A DNA stretch of 64,000 bases from Mesocentrotus franciscanus (taxonomy: Eukaryota; Echinodermata; Echinoidea; Camarodonta; Strongylocentrotidae), in the NCBI GenBank assembly GCA_037976565.1, contig CP137680.1:28882348-28946347 (forward strand), read 5' to 3'. The translations under genes were made by a program, and so were the position numbers. Shown in pieces: positions 1 through 11,400 of this stretch. Position 1 is the stretch's first letter. Each line of letters opens with the position of its first letter. Below the pieces are notes generated by a model, which worked only from the letters and a program-made list of their open reading frames with translations, was not told the DNA's origin and searched no databases.

Positions 1-2260
1 TGATTTTTTTGTTATATATTTAAAATACTAATTTTGTCATTAATGTTTGTTTTTATCTGCCACAAAGTTTTCGGTCGTGATGATTATTATCTGTGTTAAG
101 CCATTATGTATGGAAATTATTTGCTAATTATTTGTATATAATGTATGGATATACTGTATATGATTGAATTTGTTTTGAAAATAAAGAACCCTGTGGAAGG
201 GGAAAAACAAAACAAATTATTGCATGCATGATTTTGATTCCTTTCTGAATACATAATATATTCTCACATTATGTAAAAGATAATTGTTACTTTATAATTT
301 TGCAGCGTATTCTAAGTCAAGACCAACTCGTGATTGGTCATGGTTATCAATTTTCATATAATTTTCATCAGGTAGGCCTGTCCATACCGAACTTTGAAAT
401 GGAAATTCATCTTTAGCTATTTCAATATTTTTTTCTTCATATCTTAATAGAATTCATCCAAATTTCTGTGATGGAGCATGGGAAATTTATTATAGCCTTT
501 TTGTGCTTGAATCATAACTGATAAATAACAACACGTAAATGTTAATACTGAATCGAAGGCCGAGTTGATTTTACGCCGTGCTGATCGGGGTAAAAATGTT
601 CGAGTTTTGGGTATTCCCGCACTTCTTGATGATTCTCTATTTTTACCGTATTTTTATCCGATTTCTAATTAAGATTTTAATTCACTTTTTATGATGTTTA
701 AGTTTATATAAATAAGGCATGTCTAGACATTTACATCCCACATAATGAAGTATCATATTTAAAATTATATAGCTTATTTGGATGTATCCATAGTACAGTG
801 TTCTGAGCAACGCATCTTATTTTAATTCAGTGAGAATCATGAACGAAATTTTACAGGATTTCTAGTAAAATCTCTTTTGTAATTTATTCGACAATTCAAT
901 CACTGTATTGTGGCCTAGTGGAATGAATCACAAAACGGGGTTCGAGTCACCTTCACTAACGTCCATTGGCAAGACCTTATCATGATATGGCCAATATTGG
1001 ATAGGACACGGCGATAGTGTAAACATAATTATGGTAAACATTTTTTCTGCATTCCTTGGCTTTCTTGCATGAGTATGTGATAAAAAAATGAAATAATAAT
1101 CAACAAATATCAGGCACCTGCACTGAAAGAGTCAAAGTATGGTAAAATAAAACATTTGTCGTAAATAATTATGAATTACATACTAGCAATAATGAAAATC
1201 GCTTTACACTTGTAGTCGGGAATGCATTGGCAACAAAGTTTGCCAAATCTGGTTGCGCTAAAATCACATCAGTTTGAAGAAAATTCACTCAACGATGTTT
1301 TAATATAATATTAAAAATATATAATTGATTGATTGATTGATCAATAAATTGACTGATATTATTCGGCAATTATAATGTACATTTGAATCATAAAATATTC
1401 AAGACAGAGAATGAATAATACTTGATTACATGGATGACCCATTTTTAAAGCTGATAAATAGCTTATCCTAATGGAGTTCATGATTAATATTCTAAAATTC
1501 CTAGCCATATACTTGACAGTAAACAATGAAGTCCTTCATAATGCATATGAAAAAAAACGAATTGCATTTATTTGTTGTTTGAAACTAAACCATGACGATT
1601 TTAGGTCCCATTCATGTTAATAGTGCGCTGCGTATCGCCATATAAATCTGCTAACATTGATTCAGGAATTCAGCATCCAAATAATGCGACTTATGAAATA
1701 CAAATTGATGACAAGGACATCTATACTAGCAAAGAATATTCACGTTCACCCTGTCATGTTTTTTTTTTGTACATGTCGAAATTTGGAAAAATCTTCTGAT
1801 CATTTTAAAGTTTATTTCAAAAATATTTCACGTTATTTTTCATACTAGTTATATTAAACCTCTGTTTTGTAAAACAAAATATTAATGTACCATGTGAATT
1901 AAATTTCCCAATAGATACAAAATACAAATACAAAAATATGCGGGTGTATTATCACAGCATGATGTTAATTTTTTTTTTCGTTGGAAACAAATATTGTACT
2001 AACATCATCTTAACTTGACATTTCACGATAATGGTTGTTTACATTTCTGCCGGGAACATTCTAAGCCTTTATGGTTGACGTTAACCTGACATTTCTGAAG
2101 GGGCCAATTCCCATTAAGGTTCCATTCAATATCCGTTTGTTACCATGCTTCGTCACAAAATATGTAAATGAGTGACCTCACATCACGAATAGGACCATTA
2201 AATATCTCATTAGCGCCTCTGGTAATGTTTAGACGATACCGCATCACAGGCAATGCAGGC
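1..2260. other. Non-coding AT-rich region upstream of Cdx
   Basis: No exon with splice signals and conserved sequence was recognised. The only open frames are short and AT-rich (for example around 1614-1848). It contains an old tRNA-derived SINE near 905-1015 and short ATTG runs near 1325-1350. The last 250 bases are less AT-rich and lead into the core-promoter-like site at 2267, so they may be promoter-proximal. A TTTATGG word (2068-2074), which fits a caudal/posterior Hox site, and a TGACCT nuclear-receptor half site (2173-2178) are visible; function is not shown. Confidence 0.5.
905..1015 (+). repeat. tRNA-derived SINE (degenerate)
   Basis: A box A-like word (TGGCCTAGTGGAATG) is followed by a box B-like word (GGGTTCGAGTC), then a body beginning 'cgtccattggcaagacctta'. 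The same head-body order recurs at 36.4, 47.0 and 61.1 kb, where the body reads 'tgtcctttggcaagacatta'. The copy is diverged and probably old. Confidence 0.55.
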
Positions 2261-2266
2261 GCTTCA

Positions 2267-2304
2267 TATAAAAGGCGGTCCCGCTTTGATGTTATTCAGA
2301 CTCA
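2267..2304 (+). promoter_or_regulatory. TATA box plus initiator core promoter candidate
   Basis: TATAAAAG starts at 2267 and an initiator-like TTCAGACT has its A at 2298, 31 bases after the first T of the TATA box, which is the textbook RNA polymerase II spacing. A CAGTCAGTCTAGTGG stretch and GACAAGAC follow. It lies on the Cdx strand 2.63 kb before the Cdx ATG. It could be a distal Cdx promoter with a non-coding first exon joined to an acceptor near 4805, or a promoter of a transposon or non-coding RNA. The site is seen; the link to Cdx is inference. Confidence 0.5.
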
Positions 2305-2449
2305 GTCAGTCTAGTGGTTAGACAAGACACTACAACAGAGAAAAAGATCATGACGGACAGATGTATATAATTAAGTCTTATTATTAATAGTTTTGTAGCC
2401 TTGCTTGTTCTATCTTTCTCATCTAATATCGTTGAATTTATCATCTAAC

Positions 2450-2553
2450 TGTGATACATTCCCCTCTTTCTCCCCCTCTATCTCTCTCTTCTATCTATCT
2501 ATATATCTCTCTCATTTCTATTACCACTACTACTGCTACAACAACTACTACTA

Positions 2554-2598
<45 letters not shown>

Positions 2599-2982
2599 TA
2601 TACACTGCTACTACTACTACTACTACTACTACTACACTACTACTGCACTACTACCACCACTACTACTACTACACCACCACTACTACCACTACTACTACTA
2701 CTACCACCACCACTACCTACTACCTTACTACCACCACTATTACTACTACCACTACACCAACACCACCACCACCACCACCACTACTACCACTACACTACTA
2801 CCACCACCACCACCACCACTACCACCACACCACCACCACCACTACCACCACTACTACCACCACCACCACCACTATACCACCACCATTACCACCACTCTAC
2901 CACCACACCACCACCACACCACACCACTACCACTGCTGCTGCACCACTACCACTACTACCACTACTACTACCACTACTACCA

Positions 2983-3016
<34 letters not shown>

Positions 3017-3046
3017 ACTCTACTACTACTACTACTAATTCCACTT

Positions 3047-3083
<37 letters not shown>

Positions 3084-3085
3084 GA
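2450..3085. repeat. TAC/CAC trinucleotide microsatellite, first copy
   Basis: A CT-rich lead (about 2460-2520) is followed by more than 500 bases of TAC with interspersed CAC. Long open frames here encode only Tyr/Thr/Leu/His runs and are artefacts of a three-base repeat. The lead and the right flank occur again about 292 bases downstream. Confidence 0.95.
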
Positions 3086-3255
3086 TACAGATTGTGGTAC
3101 ATTCAATCCGAATTCTAGTACATCTAAATATATAATTTTGTCTAAACAGGGATTTATTACATTCCCCCTCTTTCCCCCTCTATCTCTCTCTTCTATCTAT
3201 TTATATATCTCTCTCATTTCTATTACCACTACTACTGCTACAACAACTACTACTA

Positions 3256-3303
<48 letters not shown>

Positions 3304-3306
3304 ATT

Positions 3307-3355
<49 letters not shown>

Positions 3356-3442
3356 GATACCTTTGTTTTCAATTATAAACAGATTGTGGTACATTCAATC
3401 CGAATTCTAGTACATCTAAATATATAATTTTGTCTAAACAGA
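3086..3442. repeat. Tandem duplicate of the microsatellite unit
   Basis: The flank beginning ATTGTGGTACATTCAATCCG occurs at 3091 and again at 3383, an offset of 292 bases. Between the two lies a second copy of the CT-rich lead and a shorter TAC tract (about 3225-3354). This is a local duplication of lead plus microsatellite plus flank, with the two TAC tracts now very different in length. Confidence 0.9.
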
Positions 3443-4850
3443 GATTTATTATGCATGTTACAAAAATGTTTCTTTCATAATAGCACTGTTTCAATATGTT
3501 TCAAATGTTTTTTTCTGAATAGCACTGTTTCAATATCTGTGATGTCAGAGTAAAATAATTTTTACTATTTCTCCACTTGCCTGCGTAGGTCGTGAAGGAT
3601 GCTCGAGCTACCTATGGGTTACTACTTACGACAGAAGCGCCTGAGCGCCATTTCTGTTTCCGCTTCCTGGCTAAAAATGACGTCAGCATTTATTGTTAGA
3701 TCACAATAAAGTCCTTACTGTTCTTTAGATAGTTTAAGTATTTCTTACTTTCAAAATGCACTCAGGGTTTATTATATATATAGCTAGATCATTTGGTCTC
3801 GGTCGTGGCAGTAGTACTATTGCCTTCCGAAATGCTCCCCTCAGGAAATGTATTAACATGATTAACGTCACCTCGGACCCGTATATTAAGTAAAGTATAC
3901 CACCTTCATTCATGAAGGTATAGGAAAGAAGAAATAAGTAGAATGAATCTTTACAATGAAATAAACCATCATGGGATCATGCAGAGAGGTATGAACGATT
4001 TTAAAAAGGATTTATTTCATGACTTCTATATTGATTGAAAAAAGGGAACAATGTTAATTGCTTTAATACTATTTTTCTTCAGAGTATATCCTATCTATTT
4101 TCTCTTTTCACGTATTACCTTCTCATGATTGAACCAAAAAAGTAACCTTAGGATCATATCGAGTTGTTTTCTCTCTTCCGGATTTATAACATTCGAAAAC
4201 CAAACCGAAATAGGGAAGTTAAACATTTATATAAAACATTTAAAAAAAGATTATTTACTTAAGAAAAACATTATGTTCTCATGTTATGACTTTACGACCC
4301 CGTACCTAATATGGGTTAAAATGTTTTTTTAACACGTTAACACGTCTTCTTTAAAAAGGAATGAATTTTAGAACTTGAAACGGTTTCTTAAAAGATGTCA
4401 TTCATTGATATTGAAAGAAAATGAGTAAAATTAAATGTTATTTTTCTGTTATTCTGGGAGTATAGTGACGGGATGGATTGGGGGGGGGGGGGTTTAATTC
4501 CATCCAGGCATTGACATTCCGCGTGCTAGGCGTCATCTTAAACCATGGTCCAAAATACTGCCGGTTGATTAGATGCAAGACAAGCGAGTTAGGTAAACAA
4601 ACCTCTGATCTGGGGATGTCTCAAGACTGCAGGTTGTTCCTTAGATCAGACAGATCGCGATTCTCTTTCACAACACATCTTCTACAATCGAGCCTCTTCG
4701 ATTCGAACAAATTTCGAAGATATTTAATCACCTTTGAAATTCAACTTTTCTTTACCTTTTTGTAAGGTGTTGTTATTTGGTAAAGGGAGTTTCTTGTATT
4801 TTTAGACTGTGGACATTAAACTGTGATTGTTGCCCGGTAGTAGGCCGATG
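3443..4850. other. Non-coding, Cdx proximal upstream region
   Basis: No coding exon was recognised. There is a run of 13-14 G near 4479-4492. A plausible splice acceptor (TTCTTGTATTTTTAG, AG at 4804-4805) lies 121 bases before the Cdx ATG and would suit a spliced 5' untranslated exon starting at the distal promoter candidate. Confidence 0.45.
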
Positions 4851-4851
4851 A

Positions 4852-4858
4852 TATAAAA
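4852..4858 (+). promoter_or_regulatory. TATAAAA, possible proximal Cdx TATA box
   Basis: TATAAAA lies 75 bases before the Cdx ATG, with ATTGGCC just downstream. It would give a 5' UTR of about 45 bases. There is no strong initiator at the right spacing, so it competes with the distal candidate at 2267. A second TATAAAA near 4911 is too close to the ATG. Confidence 0.35.
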
Positions 4859-4926
4859 CACGCTTATTGGCCAAACGGTCGTATAATATTCATTACCAGG
4901 GCGTCACATCTATAAAACCATATTTT

Positions 4927-5467
4927 ATGATGACGCTAGAGTATCTGCACCCACAGCAAGCGGAGAGCATGTATCTCCACCACCCGTCCGCTTCGGGGGG
5001 TTACCAGCAGCAGGCCTCCCATCCTTCTGCTGCCCCACCCCATCATCAGTTTCCACCGGCCGACTACTGGCAGCTGCACGGCGTCACCGCTAACGGGGAA
5101 CACGTCGCACCGGTAAGCGGCGCCACTGCTACCGTGTCCAATTCAGCCGTGCACCACCAGTCCAACTCAGCACCGGGTTGGGCCAGCAGTGGTTTAGCCG
5201 GCGCCATCGCCGCCTCCGCCGGTGGCGCGGCGCCGGTTACGGAGTGGCAATACATCCACCATGCCTCGCAGAACCCGAACACCGTCTCGTGTGCGCCGAC
5301 GTCGGTTTATACCGGGGTTTCTGACGACTATGCTGCAGTTCATAACCAGGGGCAAGCTTATGTTAGCCCTGGTGGGATTCAGACAGTCGCCCAGGCTCTA
5401 CATCGACCAATGATGACTACATATGACTGGATGAAAAGCTCTACTTATCGATTTAACCCACAAACAG
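4927..5467 (+). CDS. Cdx: Cdx exon 1 (N-terminal activation region and hexapeptide)
   Basis: 541 bases encode residues 1-180 plus the first base of Gly181. GC content and CpG density are far higher than in the flanks. The exon ends CAAACAG before GTATTT. It carries the tandem ATG start, His/Gln/Ala-rich segments and the YDWM motif just before the splice. Confidence 0.93.
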
Positions 5468-8400
5468 GTATTTAACGAAAACTAAATAAAACAAAATAAT
5501 ATTTATCCATTTACATTGAGATTTGCTATAGCCCGACATGTTCATTCTATCATACATATTAATTCATTAAAAATACATATTTAATAGTCTTGTGTACCAT
5601 TTTTTCTTGATGAATAGTTTGGTAAACAACTTTGAAGAAGACAAAAGAATTGTTTAATTCCATTAATAAATACATTTTTAAAAGATGAAAACAAGGATTA
5701 TTGACCTTATTGGAATATTATTCTGCCATTTCAGAAATAATAAACGCTTTAGCTACAGACAAAATCTTTTACAATCCAATAACCGTGTTTAAATACCATA
5801 AATCGTTGATTTCTTATCCAATTTCACCAAAATGACAGTTTTTATTACGTTTTGCATGATAGGTAATTAAGAAGTAAATTGGAAAGGTTGGTTTCAAAGG
5901 GAATATCTAAATAATCGTGATTGAAAAAAATATATATATATTATATGCTTTTTTATAACTTCTTGAAGCTTCTCTACGCAATCGAATCAAAAATTAAAAT
6001 AGAATAATCTTTTGTTTTGTTAATTGTCCGCCTTTCAATTATTGATCAAAATTGTTACAAAATTATTGTGATAATCAGACAACAAAACTTATTTTGAATA
6101 TATCACACTTTTATTATGGTTAAAGTTGTCTTACTGATTTTTTTCTTCCAATAATATGTTTCAACCATGGAGCTAAAGGTATCGGGTTTATACGCACAGT
6201 TTTCATGAATGAAGAAAAGCCATACTTAACTTAACCGTTTCGAAAATCCATTTAAAGATAAACTTTGTAATGAAATTGATTTCCTGTGTACCTTAGTACG
6301 AATTTAATTTAAAGTTTTCAATCAAATTATCACGAGTTGGTTACATATTCGATCAACAATTTAATTGTTTTAAAAGTCCCTATATATTTATGTAAACCAT
6401 CTTACAAATGCCATAAGAAAAGATTTGAACGAGTCCTATACAAAATAATACAGCATTAAGAAGTGCGAAAACGCGTCTTTTACCTGATTACTCAATGGCT
6501 CTTTTTCCAAACTGAAGAAAAGTCTACATTACTTTGCAAATAGTCTTATACGTTTTTATGGACCTAGGACACTACACATTAATTTCGAATTATGTAGCTC
6601 TTAAATTAAATTTACCTCAATTTTGTAGTCATAAAGGTGGAACACAGCATAATTCCCTGGGGGCATAATAATCATCAATGAAAAAACAAGTATACTGTAG
6701 AACAGGCTTTTTGAGGTATCTTCTAATTCACGGTGAGATTCACACACAGAAAATATAGAAATAAAGCCATTTTTTCTTCTTCTAACATTCACGTGTTTAT
6801 TGGCATAAAGAAGTTATATGCCGCTCGCCAGACAAAGTTGACTGATTCTCAATACATACCGATCATGTCAATGCCAAATGCATTTTAAATTCAACCGTTC
6901 TATTCAGTAGGGTCTTGAACAATCATTCAAAATCATTCTTAAATATTCAAATTATAGAAATAAACAATATCTATCATTTTCTTTTACCATGCAGAAAATG
7001 CACTTTTCTCATTTGCTTTAGTGAATGTGTAAAAACTCATGTTTGTTAAAGTCCTATTTTGACGGCAATTAAAAGGGAGAAAAACATTGAGAGAACTTGT
7101 ACGTATTGATTTTAAATTCAAAATTTAGCAGGACCAGCTCTTGAGACTTCAACAGAATGCGTAGTCCATGTAATGTACTATCTAGAATTGAGCTTAACTC
7201 TATTTCGCATAATTATTATGTTTTAGCTGGATACTGGATTATGCTTTCACAGATTTCACATAATCACCTTATCGCCTCGTTTTTTATAATCTATTCTGTT
7301 AATAGTCGTAGTTAAATTGATCAGTTACTGCCATATAAGCCAATAGTTTTGAGCGTAGTAAGGTCAGCGGGGGATCTAGAAGGGCCCGTGCCTCCCCCGC
7401 CCCCTGCAAAATCAGATGCTGTGCCACACTACCCCCGGCCAGAAAATCCTTGATCCAAAATTTCCGAATGAACTACAATCCAAAAATCTCATTAAATGGT
7501 CAAAGAAAATCATTGTAATTCATACAAATAAAGGTCAACTCACGTGGTAATACGTTTTCAAATTCAGATAGATGTTAATGGATTGAAACATAGTTTATAA
7601 ACAATATAATAAATCCATTTTCTTATTTCCTATCAACAGTTTTCGTCTACGCAGCCGCATTTATGCATTATTTCTTTGAATGATAACTGAATTGTAATTT
7701 TTCAATGATATTACCTATTTTATCTCTTTGCTCAAAACAAACGTTTTTACGTAATTCCAGCAGTATTGCCGAAATAATTTTGTTGCATTAGACCTTTTAT
7801 CTTTTTTTTAGTCTCGTAATTTGACAAAATTGATTTTAAACATTTAAACTTGAGTCTTTTTATCGTAAATAGATTGAAAGTGAATATCTTATACCTTCAC
7901 TTCCTATTTCTCTTTTTCCTTACATCCATCATCCATATCATTCCAATGTTTTTATCTGTATACTTTGCTTTTTTATTATTATACTTCTACCTTATTATGA
8001 ATGACACTATGTCAAACATTTTCTGAGGAACTTAAATTCTACAAGCTATATGCTTTTTATTAAGTTCCTTTTTTCACATGTAACTTCGAAATTATTTAGT
8101 GTAAATGCAATACAACTTATGCTGTGTATATGTCTTTATTGTTCACGAATATCAATTTTGTAAATATGCTATGTTTTGTTAATGTATTGTTTTTTGTTCA
8201 TGTGAAATAAAAGAAACTAAACTGAAACTAAACTGAAACTGAAATAGATTGAAAGTGAATATCTAAACGAAATTCTAGAAGGGTATCGCAGGTAGTGCTC
8301 GAAGAGAATTTTCGACCAATTCTGTCACTATGAGTGTGATCATTTCAAATTTAGGATAACACCTGCAGAAAAAAAAATCGACTGTCTTTTTTTTTCTTGA

Positions 8401-11400
8401 GCTATAACATTAGTGTCGGCAAATTGAGGCCTTCTTTTTTCAAAGCCACGGATATTTTGAAATTATATACAAGTAAAATCCTTGAAATACCTTGATATAC
8501 AAGGATCCGACAATTTGGTCCTACTTTGCTTATTTCCCCCAATTGTACATGTAAATATTTCTGTGTGAATTCACATAATTATACATGTTGTCCACTAACA
8601 TTTCATAACATTATCAATATTTTATTGTGAAATATTTTCTTACCTGGTAATGATTATCATCCTTTTTATTATTCCAATCGGTCTTGATACAAACTCTTAA
8701 AAGTAATTTTCTTCCTATTTTGAGAGATTTCTCACATTTCAGACGTGAAGACTGATAAATATCCCAGAAGAAAGAACGAGAGCATTATTGTGTTACTTCA
8801 GCGGTATCGAATGTTTTGTGGTACCCAAAATGCCTCCCCTACCTTTATAGGGGTTTATGAATAGCGTTTACAGCAACAAATTCGCAAATGTACTATCTAA
8901 ATGTGTCTTTTGAATAGGTTTATAAGCTTTTATGAAATAAGTACCTTCAAATTGCCCAGAGTTGTCGGCAGATTTATACTGGTTTTATTGGGTTATGGCA
9001 CATAATAGACACCAGTGGAGTACGGGAGTCTGTTGGCGTCAAAACGTTGGGTTCATACCATAAAAGCACGGGATATATGACGACTAATAACAGTTTTATA
9101 ATCCATATAGTGTGCTAACAGCTTTTTATGGAACTTCGTTTTTGGATGAGGGTCTGAAGCAGATGCTTTGGTTTAGAATTTCTGAAATTGTTTCATGGCA
9201 GCTGCCTCATCCTAAATGCAATTATTTTAGACATTCACAACTTGCTTACATAGCTGAATCATTATCCTCGTCACTACTCGTGATTTTAAATGCTATTCTG
9301 CGATTCATTTGAATAAATCCAAAATGATTTTTTTATTATTTATTTTTGCACTTTCCTTTTTTATTCAAATGAGAGAAAGAAATGAAAACCAAAACTTCCT
9401 TATCTCAGCAGTGTATGTGCCATATGCTCTCAGCTCTACAAGAATTGATAAAAACATTGCATAAACCATAAATAAAATATGAGAGTTTGTGTCTTATTTG
9501 ACGACATAAGAGTACTCTGCCTGGAATTTCACAAAGATTATTTTGGATTCGTCGTTTGTTAATATATGTTTTCTTGCCTCGAAAATCTTGTAATGTGAAA
9601 ATCTGTTTCTGGACCAGTAAAGTAAAATTTACGTATTTAGGAACGGGACAAAAGTCTGCCGTGCCCCTTTTTAGATAAGTTTTTTATAAAGTAAGTCTTT
9701 GCTATATCTAAGTTTAACGCGGATCGTAGATTTTTTGCAAAGTTCATACATTTCGTCCATTGACACAACGTGTGCTTTTATTAAAAACAATTTAAAAATC
9801 TTTAATTGTGCTTTGTGTTCCATTTTTATATATTTTACAACTTTAATATATATATTGCCCCGGTTTCCATACGTTTATATTTGCTACAGGTAGCAATAAG
9901 TTTGCATGCAAAAATACTAAAAGTATGAATCTTAAATCATTATAATTGATTGCAATCAAACGTTGTTTGTATGAAATTGTCTGCACCTTTTTAGCGCGAA
10001 GTCTGATAACAGAACTAGACCTGGTTGTAAAACAATCCATTGCTAATTCTTTAATGACCCGCTGGTATGCTATTTCTACCATGCTACACCTTTAGGAAGT
10101 GTTTTATGATATAACAGCGGGCAATTCTGCTTGTAACATGCTCTTCATATAATCATTAGACCTTCTTTGTAAAAGCACCTTTTTAATGTTGCTAATTTGT
10201 TATTCTTTCCTGGTGTACTAAGAGGCCGTTTGGCCCAATAAAGTTGACTTGTTATAATCGTTTTATAGATGCTTTTTGGATTATTGCGCAACCCTCTCGA
10301 ATACATTTTCATTGATGGATTTGTTTATGATCTTTCTACTGCGTGGGGTTGCTAAACGGCTGGTGAACTGAACAAGGAACACGATAATATTAGAAATATA
10401 AGGTATAGGTATATAGAAAACAGTTTAGAACAGAAGTGGTCATCGCAGAGATGAACAATTCCACGCATTTACCTTTGAATACATGTTATGCTATCTAGGA
10501 TATTGTTGAACATATCGGAACATTTTCGAAGTATACGCAGCGTGTAACATTAAGATCTAGAACATAATTATGTAGCATTGATGTTATTTGTATACACTGT
10601 ATAGCATACATATTAGCTTTTGCAAATTCTTATACAACACTATAACTTTGAAAAGAGACAATTTCGATGAATTATATTATAAATGATTCGATTTTGGCGG
10701 TGGATCTCTCTGTTTTCGTCAAAATTATTTATTTGACTGACTAAGTATAATACTTGAAAGAATAAGTACATGAAGGGAAAATACTTTACTCCATATCAGG
10801 CATTAAATTCCTTACGCCCCCTAAAACCTATGTTAAACACATGATAAGTTTAGTATTCAAATTCATTTATTCATTCATTCAAAATGGTATTTATTCAACA
10901 ACAACCAAAACAATCGAAAGTCGCAACACAATGTAGAAGTGCGCATAACTGACAATAAAAAATGATCATAAAAGTAACAAGAAAAAAATACTTATACGTT
11001 CGAAAGAATAATTTACAAGACTGATGGTTTAAAATGGCATAGAAATGAAAGAAAAATACATTAGGAAGGAAAGTTTACTTAGTCCTTGACATAATAACAC
11101 AATTTCCTCACAAAAATATAGCTTTCTATATAAACTATATCTACATTCATTTCTCCCTTAAGTTTCTTTTGCGATAGACCCCACCCCCCAGACATGAGTG
11201 CCAAATTAGTGTTTTCGCTTCATCATCAAAAAGGGGTGGAAGATAAGAAGTGGTAAACACACAAAAGAAAAGACCGTTAGCGGTGTCAAAGACACGTGTA
11301 AATAAACATAAACTGACATGAAAATCTCGTTAGCGCGGTGAACGGTCAAATCATTAAATAGTTTACGGCGAGATAACGACGAATAGTCTGCATTCAGTGT

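Noticed and set aside
2405..3410. Open frames of 237 and 195 codons rich in Tyr, His, Thr
   Set aside because: TAC/CAC microsatellite translation only.
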